Shown in pieces: positions 1 to 7,850 of a stretch of DNA of 64,000 nt. The stretch comes from Brevibacillus panacihumi. GTDB taxonomy: Bacteria > Bacillota > Bacilli > Brevibacillales > Brevibacillaceae. Within the stretch, counting starts at the first letter, position 1. Each line of letters begins with the position of its first letter. Where the stretch lies: contig NZ_RHHT01000007.1 in NCBI RefSeq assembly GCF_003710985.1, positions 50,072-114,071 on the forward strand. Direction: 5' to 3'. The position numbers and the translations under genes are program-made. The notes beneath the pieces were generated by a model that saw only the letters and a list, made by a program, of their open reading frames with translations, did no database searches and was not told the DNA's origin.

Positions 1-71
1 TTGATGGTCGCGTGTGTTCCGTCGCAATTTCCTTCTGCGTTTTTGGTTTGACCGCATCTACAAGTACCCAT
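1..71 (-). CDS. CDGSH-type iron-sulfur protein (N-terminal part, runs off the window)
   Basis: Twenty-three codons are visible from an ATG at 71 reading leftwards, preceded by GGAGGGACG as ribosome binding site. The peptide contains CRCGQTKN followed by CDGTH, which is the Cys-x-Cys...Cys-Asp-Gly-x-His signature that ligands a 2Fe-2S cluster with three Cys and one His. There is one more residue between the second and third Cys than in the textbook motif. Small proteins of this family are tied to redox or iron handling. The rest of the gene lies outside the window, so length and fusion partners are unknown. Confidence 0.75.
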   Translation of the reverse strand, partial: MGTCRCGQTKNAEGNCDGTHATI

Positions 72-260
72 TTTCGTCCCTCCTATCCCCATTTCTAACT
101 TGATTATAAATAACTTACTTTTAAAAAACAAGTTAATTACTAATCGTAATTCAGGATTTACATAGCACTCATGTCGAGAGAGCTTTGCCTTCAATTTGTA
201 ACCCTTTAGCCTCCCCGCGTTCACAAACACTTTGCTGACATGAAGGGTTTTCCATCTTGC

Positions 261-278
261 TTGTGATACGCTTCACAT
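261..278. promoter_or_regulatory. Rex/Fnr-like operator upstream of cydA
   Basis: TTGTGA-N6-TCACAT is a near-perfect dyad 43 bp before the cydA start. Its core TGTGA-N6-TCACA fits the Bacillus Fnr consensus exactly and the Rex consensus TTGTGA-N6-TCACAA with one mismatch. Rex (NADH-sensing) control of cyd genes is known in Bacillus, so redox control here is a reasonable inference. The rest of 72-320 holds no gene that I can see. Confidence 0.55.
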
Positions 279-320
279 AAGTAGTGATTACAAGCAAGGA
301 GCCTGAGGGAGGAGAGCGCA

Positions 321-1631
321 ATGGAACTGGATAACACGATGTTGGCCCGTCTTTTAACCTCGCTGACACTCGGCTTTCATATTATCTTTGCAGCAATGGG
401 GGTAGGGATTCCCGTCATCATTTCTGTTGCAGAATGGCTGGGCATCCGCAAAAAAGACCCGATGTACACCCTGATGGCGAAGCGGTGGGTGAAGGGCTTT
501 ACCGTGACGGTCGCTGTCGGTGTCGTGACCGGTACTTGTATTGGTTTGCAACTTAGTTTGCTCTGGCCCAGCTTTATGAAAGTGGCAGGAGAAGCGATTG
601 CACTGCCGCTCTTTCTGGAGACGTTTGCCTTCTTCTTCGAGGCGATCTTTCTGGGGATTTATCTATATACTTGGGATCGTTTCAAAAATCCGTATATTCA
701 CTGGTTGTTTTCGCTTCCCGTGATTCTAGGGTCAACAGCTTCCGCTTTTTTCATCATGACGGTTAATGCTTTCATGAACACCCCGCAAGGCTTCACGCTG
801 GAGAATGGATCGATCGTCGATATTCAACCTCTGGCGGCCATGTTTAACCCGGCTACGCCATCCAAAGCAGGGCATATGATCCTGTCGGCCTATACGGTCT
901 CTGCGTTTATCCTGGCGGCGATTGCGGCGTGGAAAATTCTCAAGGGCAACAAGCATGTCTATTATAAAAAAGCATTGAACTTCACCATGGTTCTCAGTCT
1001 GATCTTTGCGATCGGAACAGCAGTGTGGGGAGATATTGCGGGGAAATTCCTCGCGCAGTACCAACCAGCCAAGCTCGCCGCAGCGGAATGGCATTTTGAG
1101 ACGAAGACGGAGGCAGAGCTGATTCTTGGAGGCGTGTTGGACCCGGTTACGAATGAGGTAAAATACGGCCTGAAAATCCCGTATGCGCTGAGCATCCTGG
1201 CTACCAATTCACCGATCGGGGAAGTGATCGGGCTGGATCAGATCCCAAGAGAGCTGTGGCCGCCGCTCTTTATTCACTACCTGTTCGATGGCATGGTCGT
1301 CATCGGGATGTATTTACTGGTCGTCCCGCTTGTCTACTTTGCATGCAAGCGATGGAAAAAAGGCGAGCTGCCGCGCTACCTGATGCACCTGATCATCTGG
1401 GGAGCGCCGCTGTCCATGCTGGCGATTGAGCTGGGCTGGATTTTCTCCGAAGTGGGAAGGCAACCCTGGATTCTGGTCGGCTACATGAAGACGTCCAATG
1501 CCGCGACGACAGCAGACAACGTCGGGGAAATGCTGATCTTGTTCTCCTTGCTGTACACATTCCTGGCGGTCGTCTGCACTCTCGTCCTGAAGCGGATGTT
1601 CAAGAACAAACCAGCAGAGGCAGAGCTGTAA
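321..1631 (+). CDS. cydA: cytochrome bd ubiquinol oxidase subunit I
   Basis: A 436-residue membrane protein carrying haems b558, b595 and d of the bd-type terminal oxidase, which reduces oxygen to water with quinol at the cytoplasmic membrane without pumping protons. His20 in the first helix (TLGFHIIF) corresponds to the N-terminal haem ligand, and the conserved GRQPW motif lies near residue 380. The length is that of the short Q-loop form found in Gram-positives. The start follows GGAGGAGAG. cydB follows after 25 bp, so the two form an operon. The assembly transporter cydCD is not adjacent. A Rex/Fnr-like dyad lies upstream. Confidence 0.95.
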   Translation: MELDNTMLARLLTSLTLGFHIIFAAMGVGIPVIISVAEWLGIRKKDPMYTLMAKRWVKGFTVTVAVGVVTGTCIGLQLSLLWPSFMKVAGEAIALPLFLETFAFFFEAIFLGIYLYTWDRFKNPYIHWLFSLPVILGSTASAFFIMTVNAFMNTPQGFTLENGSIVDIQPLAAMFNPATPSKAGHMILSAYTVSAFILAAIAAWKILKGNKHVYYKKALNFTMVLSLIFAIGTAVWGDIAGKFLAQYQPAKLAAAEWHFETKTEAELILGGVLDPVTNEVKYGLKIPYALSILATNSPIGEVIGLDQIPRELWPPLFIHYLFDGMVVIGMYLLVVPLVYFACKRWKKGELPRYLMHLIIWGAPLSMLAIELGWIFSEVGRQPWILVGYMKTSNAATTADNVGEMLILFSLLYTFLAVVCTLVLKRMFKNKPAEAEL

Positions 1632-1656
1632 AAGCGATCAAAGGAGGGAGCTTTGC

Positions 1657-2679
1657 ATGCCACTGGAAACGCTGGCCATCACCGTGTTGTGGATCTTTTT
1701 GTACGGGTATTTGATCGTCGCGTCGATTGATTTTGGCGCAGGATTTTTTGCCTACTACTGCAACCTGACGGGACGCGACCATATCGTCAATGGAATCATT
1801 TCGCGCTATTTGTCCCCCGTGTGGGAAGTGACCAACGTCTTTCTGATCTTCTTTATGATCGGATTGATCGGATTTTTCCCCGACACGGCCTATTACTATG
1901 GCACAGCTCTCTTGGTGCCTGGTAGCATTTTTCTGGTGCTTCAATCGCTGCGCGGCTCCTTTTATGCCTTCGCGCATTACGGAGCCCGCAACAGTAAGGC
2001 GTATCAGTTCGTGTACGGAGTCACTGGCCTTTTTATTCCCGCCTCATTGGCGACGGTCTTGACGATTTCCGAAGGAGGCTTTCTCGAAAAAACGGGGGAT
2101 GAGATTGTACTGCTGACGGGGAAGCTCTTCACCAGCCCTTACTCCTGGGCGGTCGTTTTTCTTGCGATTGTCAGTGTGCTGTTTATCAGCGCGAGCTTTC
2201 TGACGTACTATGCAGATCGCGCCAAAGATACGGCAGCTATCAAATTGCTGCGCTCGTACGCGGTGGCATGGAGCCTGCCGACGATCTTTGCCAGTTTTCT
2301 AGTCTTTCTTTCCATCCATCAGCACAATCCGGAGCATTTTGCCAACATGATGGATGTGAGCTGGATGTTCCTGCTCTCCTTCGCGTGCTTTTGCGGAGCG
2401 CTAGCTCTCCTGTTAAAGAAGCGCAACTACGGCTGGGCTTTTATCCTAGTGATGCTGCAATTCGCCTTTGCGTTCTTCGGATACGGGCAGTCTCACTTGC
2501 CTTATCTGCTGTATCCCTATATCACCATCGCGGACAGCATCGCTAGTCCGGCCATGAGCCAGGCGCTGGTGATCGGCTTGATCGCAGGTCTGTTCCTGTT
2601 GATCCCTTCCCTGATTTTGCTGATGCGCTTATTCTTGTTTGACGCACGTTATGTAGAGGGCCGTCCCGTTAGAAAATGA
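1657..2679 (+). CDS. cydB: cytochrome bd ubiquinol oxidase subunit II
   Basis: A 340-residue, very hydrophobic protein with the N-terminal pattern of CydB (a first helix followed by DFGAGFFAYY), the second core subunit of the bd oxidase. It pairs with CydA in the membrane. AAAGGAGGGAG precedes the ATG. It is co-transcribed with cydA. The stop overlaps an in-frame upstream ATG for the rhodanese gene, but that ATG lacks a binding site. Length and composition are normal for the family. Confidence 0.95.
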   Translation: MPLETLAITVLWIFLYGYLIVASIDFGAGFFAYYCNLTGRDHIVNGIISRYLSPVWEVTNVFLIFFMIGLIGFFPDTAYYYGTALLVPGSIFLVLQSLRGSFYAFAHYGARNSKAYQFVYGVTGLFIPASLATVLTISEGGFLEKTGDEIVLLTGKLFTSPYSWAVVFLAIVSVLFISASFLTYYADRAKDTAAIKLLRSYAVAWSLPTIFASFLVFLSIHQHNPEHFANMMDVSWMFLLSFACFCGALALLLKKRNYGWAFILVMLQFAFAFFGYGQSHLPYLLYPYITIADSIASPAMSQALVIGLIAGLFLLIPSLILLMRLFLFDARYVEGRPVRK

Positions 2680-2744
2680 AGGGAGCATATGATATGATGA
2701 TGGGGAAAAAAGACCTTGAATCAATCATATATAGGAGGGTCCAC

Positions 2745-3059
2745 ATGAGCGACCAAGTAAAAGAGATTACACCTGAGGAATTGGAGAAAAAACTGGAGGC
2801 AGGTGAACCGGTGCAAGTGATTGACGTGCGCGAAGTGGATGAGTGGAACGCTGGTCATATCAAACAGGCCAAGCTGATCCCGCTCGGCTTTTTGCCGCAC
2901 CGCGTCGATGAGCTGGACAAGAGCACACCAGTCGTGATGGTATGCCGCAGCGGTGCCCGCAGCCATCGTGCGACGGAGTACCTGCAGGAGATGGGGTTTG
3001 ATGTAGCCAACATGGTCGGCGGAATGCTCGCTTGGCCAGGAGAAAAAGAGGAATCCTAG
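2745..3059 (+). CDS. rhodanese-like domain protein (single-domain sulfurtransferase)
   Basis: A 104-residue single rhodanese domain with the active-site loop CRSGAR (Cys67), the IDVRE motif near residue 26 and a closing GGMLAW segment. Such cytosolic proteins carry sulfane sulfur on the catalytic cysteine. I chose the ATG at 2745 because TAGGAGGGT lies directly before it. A longer frame back to 2676 overlaps cydB and has no binding site. It sits between cydAB and a SCO-type copper chaperone, so a role linked to respiration or redox stress is possible but only inferred. Confidence 0.85.
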   Translation: MSDQVKEITPEELEKKLEAGEPVQVIDVREVDEWNAGHIKQAKLIPLGFLPHRVDELDKSTPVVMVCRSGARSHRATEYLQEMGFDVANMVGGMLAWPGEKEES

Positions 3060-3128
3060 ATCGGGCATCCCGAAGGTTTGGGAACGGGAGAAGAGAAGCC
3101 CGGGGAATAGTATGGGGAGGAAGTTCGT

Positions 3129-3767
3129 GTGAGTGAAGGAAAGCAACAGGAAGCATCGGTGAAAAAGCACTGGTTTCCCGTATTGGCAGGCATTTTGGTT
3201 CTGGCGATCATCGTTGTGATCGGGTATCCGTACATGCAAAAATCCCAGATCCCGGTCATCAAGGCTTTGAATGATTTTACGCTGGACAATATTGACGGCA
3301 CGAAATATACCTTCTCGGAAAGTACGGGAAAAGTGCGTCTGGTCGAGTTCATCTTTACCAATTGCCCGGATATTTGTCCGGCCACGACCTACAATATGTC
3401 CCAACTGCAAGAGCAGCTCAAGGAAAAGAATCTGTTCGGCGACAAGGTAGAGTTCGTCACCATCACGTTCGATCCGGAGTTCGATACTGCGGAAGTGCTG
3501 CAGGCGTACGCCGAGAAATTCCATGCAGACCAGAGCGGCTGGAAGTTCCTGCGCGGCGACGACAAGGCGATCGAGGCGGTCACCAAAGATTTCGGCATGG
3601 GTGTCATGAAGCTCCCGGACGAGAATTCACCGACTGGCTATTCGATTACCCATACAGCCCGCATGTTCCTCGTCGATGCAGACGGCAACATGCGCCAGGC
3701 ATACGGCATGGCAGCGGATATGGATATGGATTTGATGATGAAAGAGATGGCCATCTTGGCAAAATAA
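3129..3767 (+). CDS. SCO1/SenC family copper chaperone / thiol oxidoreductase
   Basis: A 212-residue membrane-anchored thioredoxin-fold protein. A single helix lies at about residues 14-33. The outward-facing domain has CPDICP (Cys79 and Cys83) and a downstream His in SITHTARMF, the three copper ligands of SCO proteins. The family helps load the CuA centre of cytochrome c oxidase or acts as a thiol reductase outside the membrane. The start is GTG behind GGGGAGGAAG. It lies just after cydAB and the rhodanese, a respiratory context, although bd oxidases contain no copper. A terminator follows. Confidence 0.88.
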   Translation: MSEGKQQEASVKKHWFPVLAGILVLAIIVVIGYPYMQKSQIPVIKALNDFTLDNIDGTKYTFSESTGKVRLVEFIFTNCPDICPATTYNMSQLQEQLKEKNLFGDKVEFVTITFDPEFDTAEVLQAYAEKFHADQSGWKFLRGDDKAIEAVTKDFGMGVMKLPDENSPTGYSITHTARMFLVDADGNMRQAYGMAADMDMDLMMKEMAILAK

Positions 3768-3770
3768 CAA

Positions 3771-3822
3771 AGCGCCCACTTGCGATTGCTTGGTGAAGCG
3801 AGAGCATGAGGGCGTTTTTTTA
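3771..3822 (+). terminator. likely rho-independent terminator after the SCO gene
   Basis: AGCGCCC near 3771 pairs imperfectly with GGGCG at 3810-3814, with GC-rich pairing between, followed by a run of seven T. It closes the cyd-rhodanese-SCO region. Confidence 0.55.
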
Positions 3823-3850
3823 ATCATTTTAAAGGTAAGGTTGGGGAGAC

Positions 3851-4079
3851 GTGGAGCTGGCTGAGGAAAAAGAAGAAAAAAGCGCAAGGCTTTTGGGATC
3901 TTGACTCAGCCGGAACGGAAAAGGCGGAACACGCTTTTAGCGGACAACCTTGAAACCGCTTCTTCGAATCGGCTGCTTTTGGCCGCGGTTCCGCCTTTGG
4001 AGTGGGAGGCGGCCAGGAATGACCCCCAGCAAAGATCCCAACCGGCCTGGAGTGTTTTCTTCTTTTTCCTCCTCTCCAC
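3851..4079. repeat. 229-bp long interrupted inverted repeat in a 479-bp gene-free gap
   Basis: Four perfect paired blocks are nested in order. GTGGAG (3851-3856) pairs with CTCCAC (4074-4079). The 17-mer 3863-3879 pairs with 4055-4071. TTGGGATCTT (3893-3902) pairs with 4032-4041. AAAGGCGGAAC (3920-3930) pairs with 3988-3998. The 57-base centre can form two small hairpins (AGCGG 3939 with CCGCT 3956; CGGC 3970 with GCCG 3982). I see no credible gene in 3768-4246; the open frames there have no binding site or family resemblance. It could be a miniature inverted-repeat element, a dispersed repeat or a structured RNA. Confidence 0.75.
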
Positions 4080-4175
4080 CACAGTTCGATCAACAACCAC
4101 ACAAAAAAAGCCCAAACCAAAGGTAGGGAATCGCCAACGATTGGCAAAGCTAGATGAAACGAATGACGTCCGTTG

Positions 4176-4184
4176 TGATACAAT
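4176..4184 (+). promoter_or_regulatory. extended -10 promoter candidate for rnjA
   Basis: TGATACAAT is an extended -10 element (TGn before TACAAT) about 63 bp before the rnjA start. No good -35 is visible. A short hairpin GCCAA-CGA-TTGGC lies just upstream. Confidence 0.4.
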
Positions 4185-4246
4185 AGAAATGGCATGCTTG
4201 GTTCGGGTTCCCAAAATCATGCACGATGATGCTAGGAGGAAAGAGT

Positions 4247-5899
4247 TTGAGTGACGTTAAGATTTTTGCGATGGGCGGACTCGGCGAGATCGGAAAAAAC
4301 ATGTATTGCGTCGAGTACGAGGATGAAATCATCATCATTGACTGTGGAGTAAAATTTCCGGAGAACGAGATGTTCGGGATCGATCTGGTCATTCCCGACG
4401 TCTCCTATCTGGTTTCCAATCAGCATAAAATCAAAGCCTTGCTGCTGACGCATGGACATGAGGATCACATTGGGGCGATTCCTTATGTCATGAAGCAAAT
4501 CAAGGTGCCGATCTACGGCGGTCGTCTTACCCTGGGCTTGGTCAAGGCGAAGCTGGAAGAGCACCGCATGCAAAACGACGTGACGCTGATTCCGATTTCG
4601 GAAGACACCGAGATTCCTTTTGGTAAACTGAAGGCGTCTTTCTTCCGCACCAATCACAGCATCCCGGATTCGTTCGGTATTGTCTTGCATACGCCGGAGG
4701 GCATGGTCATCCATACGGGAGACTTCAAGTTCGACATGACGCCTGTCGGACATACGACCGAGTACGGCAAAATTGCCCGCATCGGTGCAAGCGGGGACGT
4801 ATTGGCGCTGCTTTCGGATAGTACCAACAGCGAGCGTCCTGGTTTTACCGCATCTGAACGCACCGTAGGCGAAGGCATCCTGGAAGTCGTGCAAAAAGCG
4901 CGTGGACGAATCATTTTGGCTACCTTTGCTTCCAACGTACATCGTCTGCAACAGGTCGTCGATGCTGCGCAGGAATGCAATCGCAAGGTAGCGGTAATCG
5001 GCCGCAGCATGGAAAAGGTTTTTTTGATTGGACAAGAGCTGGGCTATATCCAGATGCCGGAGGGCATGCTGATCGATATCAAGCATATCGACAATTACGC
5101 CGACAATCAGGTTTTGATCATTTGCACCGGCAGTCAGGGAGAGCCGATGGCAGCTCTGACGCGGATCGCTTCGGGCTCGCACCGGACGGTCTCCATCTAT
5201 CCAGAGGATACAGTGATCATCTCCGCGTCCCCGATTCCGGGGAATACGGTCAATGTGAGCCGGACGATTGACAAGCTGTACCGTGCAGGAGCCAATGTCA
5301 TCTTGAGCCATGTCTTTGACATTCACGCATCGGGCCATGGCAGCAGCGAAGAGCTGAAGCTGATGCTCAACTTCATCCGTCCGCGTTACTTTATCCCGAT
5401 CCACGGGGAGTACCGCATGCTCAAGACCCACTCCAAGCTGGCACAGCAGGTGGGCATCGACGAGAGCAATATTTTCATCATGGACAATGGAGATGTGCTG
5501 AACTGCAGCCGGGAGAAGGCGTGGCTCAGCAAGGTGTCGGCTGGCATCGTTCTGATTGACGGTAGCGGCATTGGGGATGTCGGGAATATCGTTCTTCGCG
5601 ACCGCAAGCATTTGGCAGAGGATGGCCTGATGGTGGTCGTCGTCAGCCTCGACATGAAGAACTTCAAGATCCTGACTGGTCCCGATATCGTCAGCCGCGG
5701 CTTCGTCTACGTGCGCGGCTCCGAATCGCTGATCCAGGAAGCGACGGCCTTGGTTCGCCAACGCTTGCAGGAAGCATTGGAGAAGAAGATCAAGGAATGG
5801 TCCGAGCTGAAGTCGCAGATCAACGAAGTGATCAAGCCGTTCATCTATGAAAAAACGGGCCGCAACCCGATGATTCTTACCATTTTGATGGAAGTGTAG
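4247..5899 (+). CDS. rnjA: ribonuclease J (RNase J1-like)
   Basis: A 550-residue metallo-beta-lactamase/beta-CASP ribonuclease, the main 5'-to-3' exonuclease and endonuclease of mRNA turnover and rRNA maturation in Firmicutes. HGHEDH at residues 69-74 is the zinc motif. HTGDFKFD, DSTNSE and the beta-CASP stretch GSQGEP...SPIPGN are all present, and the C-terminus ends in PMILTILMEV. Wording throughout is closer to RNase J1 than J2 from memory of the B. subtilis proteins. I start it at TTG 4247 because AGGAGGA (4234-4240) sits just upstream, whereas the ATG at 4226 has none. It appears to be a single-gene transcript behind the long inverted repeat. Confidence 0.92.
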   Translation: MSDVKIFAMGGLGEIGKNMYCVEYEDEIIIIDCGVKFPENEMFGIDLVIPDVSYLVSNQHKIKALLLTHGHEDHIGAIPYVMKQIKVPIYGGRLTLGLVKAKLEEHRMQNDVTLIPISEDTEIPFGKLKASFFRTNHSIPDSFGIVLHTPEGMVIHTGDFKFDMTPVGHTTEYGKIARIGASGDVLALLSDSTNSERPGFTASERTVGEGILEVVQKARGRIILATFASNVHRLQQVVDAAQECNRKVAVIGRSMEKVFLIGQELGYIQMPEGMLIDIKHIDNYADNQVLIICTGSQGEPMAALTRIASGSHRTVSIYPEDTVIISASPIPGNTVNVSRTIDKLYRAGANVILSHVFDIHASGHGSSEELKLMLNFIRPRYFIPIHGEYRMLKTHSKLAQQVGIDESNIFIMDNGDVLNCSREKAWLSKVSAGIVLIDGSGIGDVGNIVLRDRKHLAEDGLMVVVVSLDMKNFKILTGPDIVSRGFVYVRGSESLIQEATALVRQRLQEALEKKIKEWSELKSQINEVIKPFIYEKTGRNPMILTILMEV

Positions 5900-5939
5900 C
5901 GCAACACACTTCCTCATTCTCCAATGGGAATGAAGGGGT

Positions 5940-5945
5940 TATAAT
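5940..5945 (+). promoter_or_regulatory. -10 element TATAAT before the bacilliredoxin gene
   Basis: A consensus TATAAT lies 38 bp before the next start codon. The -35 region is poor. Confidence 0.4.
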
Positions 5946-5983
5946 AGGAATAACGGAAATGAGAATAAAGGAGAGACTGCCCG

Positions 5984-6415
5984 ATGATGTCTTATGAAGC
6001 ATACATGAGCCAAGTAATCCAGCCGATGCGTGATGAACTGACTCACAACGGTTTTCAAGAGCTTCGCACAGCAGAAGAAGTAGAACAAACCTTGCCAAAC
6101 CAAAAAGGTCTGACCCTGGTCGTCGTGAACTCCGTCTGTGGCTGTGCCGCAGGTCTGGCTCGACCAGCCGTGGTTCATTCGCTGAACCACCCGAAAAAAC
6201 CAGTTCACCTCTATACCGTTTTTGCCGGACAAGACAAGGAAGCGACAGCGAAGGCCCGCGAGTATTTTGAAGGCTATGCACCGTCTTCCCCATCCTTTGC
6301 TATCATGAAAGACGGCAAAATCATGACGATGATCGAACGCCATCAGATCGAAAACAACGATCTGCAATCGATCGCCAATTTGCTGACCAGCGCGTACGAC
6401 AAGTACAGCGAATAA
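5984..6415 (+). CDS. BrxA/BrxB (YphP/YqiW) family bacilliredoxin
   Basis: A 143-residue thioredoxin-fold protein with the hallmark Cys-Gly-Cys active site (VCGCAAG, Cys52 and Cys54). The family removes bacillithiol from S-bacillithiolated proteins in the cytosol of Firmicutes, which implies that this organism makes bacillithiol. Length and N-terminus (YEAYMSQVIQPMR) match the family. Two adjacent ATG codons (5984, 5987) follow AAGGAGAG, and the first is used here. It is monocistronic, between a TATAAT and a strong terminator. BrxA and BrxB cannot be told apart from the sequence alone. Confidence 0.9.
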   Translation: MMSYEAYMSQVIQPMRDELTHNGFQELRTAEEVEQTLPNQKGLTLVVVNSVCGCAAGLARPAVVHSLNHPKKPVHLYTVFAGQDKEATAKAREYFEGYAPSSPSFAIMKDGKIMTMIERHQIENNDLQSIANLLTSAYDKYSE

Positions 6416-6430
6416 GATCAGGGAAATAAG

Positions 6431-6462
6431 AAAGGCGCTCTTCCTAGGAAGGGCGCCTTTTT
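6431..6462. terminator. bidirectional rho-independent terminator
   Basis: AAGGCGC-t-CTTCCTAGGAAG-g-GCGCC followed by TTTTT. The same hairpin has a T-rich tail on the other strand, so it can also end the convergent acetyltransferase gene. Confidence 0.85.
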
Positions 6463-6477
6463 GTATGGAAAAAGCCG

Positions 6478-7263
6478 TTATGGCAGCGAGATTGAGAACA
6501 ATTTCTTTGCCAGCTCCGAGAAGCTTTCACTCTCGACGTCTTCTTTTGTCATGCTTCCATTTTCCCATCGTGTAAACGAATGGTTGGTCAAGGTGAGGCT
6601 GCCTGTCTCTGTCAATTTGGTGATGAGCGGCGTTTTGTTAAAGGGAGATTCAGGATGCTCGGCAATGATCTTCTGAATCAGATTGCAGGCAGACAAATCG
6701 GGCAGCTCGATCCGGGAATCAAATGCGTAGCCGATTCTCCAATCCGCATCCTTGTGCTTCAGCTTCAGCTCAAGTACATGGTCGCCGTGCGCGCTCTTTT
6801 CTTTTCTGACCCGGAATTCTCCATTGAAGGAGCTGATTGTTTCACCGGTTAAAGGGACAGGCTTTAATGGCAGATTTCCTCCGAAGCCTGTATCGAGCAA
6901 ATAGGTGCTGCCCGCATGACGCAGCAGGATGGCGACATGGGTTCTTCCCAGCCTTTGATATTCCTGTGTTTCATTCTGGTACACAACTCCGTTTGTCAGC
7001 GCAACATCAAGCCCGTTTTCCTTTAGGAACAGATACAGCAGCGGGTTTAACTCATAGCACAGCCCGCCTTGGTTTTGCTGCAGGATCTTGGCGATGAGTC
7101 GGTCTTCGGAGATGCCAGCACCGTTTTGTTGGATGACGCTCAGGTTTTCAAAAGGGATGGTCACTGCTGTTCGTTCCAGGACTTCATCCAAATTCTCAAA
7201 GGTGACAGGGCTGTTTTCTGGCAGGCCAATTCGCTTGCGAAACAAGGCATTCAGTTCGCTCAT
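6478..7263 (-). CDS. arylamine N-acetyltransferase
   Basis: A 261-residue NAT-fold enzyme that transfers acetyl from acetyl-CoA to arylamines or hydrazines. The catalytic triad is visible: Cys69 in QGGLCYELN, His109 in GRTHVAIL, and Asp124 in LLDTGFGGN. Length is usual for bacterial NAT. GGAGGG precedes the ATG. It is a single gene that faces the bacilliredoxin across a shared terminator. The natural substrate is unknown; a detoxifying role is typical of the family. Confidence 0.9.
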   Translation of the reverse strand: MSELNALFRKRIGLPENSPVTFENLDEVLERTAVTIPFENLSVIQQNGAGISEDRLIAKILQQNQGGLCYELNPLLYLFLKENGLDVALTNGVVYQNETQEYQRLGRTHVAILLRHAGSTYLLDTGFGGNLPLKPVPLTGETISSFNGEFRVRKEKSAHGDHVLELKLKHKDADWRIGYAFDSRIELPDLSACNLIQKIIAEHPESPFNKTPLITKLTETGSLTLTNHSFTRWENGSMTKEDVESESFSELAKKLFSISLP

Positions 7264-7423
7264 TTTTCATCCCTCCACGATTATAATAATACCTGATCAA
7301 TGATGTTCTCATGACCTCAACAAATAGGGGTATCTCGTTTGCCCAAAAAAGGTTGAACGGAACTTTTTTTACTTCCATAATATACTAAATAGTTTAAAAA
7401 GTATACTAAAGTGGTGCGGTTAC

Positions 7424-7691
7424 TTGGGGAAGAGGAAACTGGCGGTGGTAACGGGTGTTATACGCGAATTGGGCCGAGCAATGCTGGATCGGTTTCACGA
7501 ACTCGATTGGATGGTAGCGGGTTGCGGGCGCTCAGTGGAAGCTGTGGAGGAACTGCGCCGGCAATTTGGTGAAGCACATCATTTTTCGGTTGTGGATGTA
7601 GCAGATCAGCAAGAAGTGGGCGGAGGAAGTGGTCCAGCGCCTTGGTCCCAAGGAGAATGGAAGGTCGCTTACTTGTCCCAGAGTTAACTAG
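7424..7691 (+). pseudogene. short-chain dehydrogenase/reductase remnant, frameshifted and truncated
   Basis: From TTG 7424 the peptide looks like the N-terminus of an SDR enzyme (a beta strand, then TG...LGRAMLDRF, then VVDVADQQEV), but the glycine motif is damaged: TGVIRELG instead of TGxxxGxG. After about residue 65 the frame fails. The neighbouring frame continues naturally with WAEEVVQRLGP and then meets a stop. The Ser-Tyr-Lys catalytic region is absent. It was probably a ~250-residue enzyme once. TATACTAAA occurs twice upstream (7381-7389 and 7402-7410). Confidence 0.65.
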
Positions 7692-7790
7692 ACTTTCGAG
7701 ACAACGTTTCCGTTATGGAGACGGTATTTTCCCGTTTGCCTATGCAAGAGGGGGCAGAAGAACCATTAGCATATAGCTTCTGTTTAGACT

Positions 7791-7829
7791 GAATCGCTCA
7801 CCCCGCGTTGGGAGTGAGCGATCTTTTTT
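7791..7829. terminator. rho-independent terminator hairpin
   Basis: ATCGCTCAC (7793-7801) pairs with GTGAGCGAT (7814-7822) and is followed by seven T. It lies between the SDR remnant and the convergent MFS gene. Confidence 0.8.
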
Positions 7830-7850
7830 TATGAGCAATCTTAGCACTAA

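Noticed and set aside
3901..4254. 117-codon plus-strand frame and overlapping minus-strand frames in the rnjA upstream gap
   Set aside because: They run through the long inverted repeat, lack ribosome binding sites and have low-complexity Phe/Ser/Lys runs.
4232..5917. 561-codon open frame on the minus strand opposite rnjA
   Set aside because: It mirrors the codon structure of RNase J, has His/Arg-rich composition, no binding site and no family resemblance.
7381..7410. Repeated TATACTAAA words, also seen near 9210 and, as AGTATACT only, near 30370
   Set aside because: Most simply explained as -10 promoter hexamers; too short to call a regulon site.
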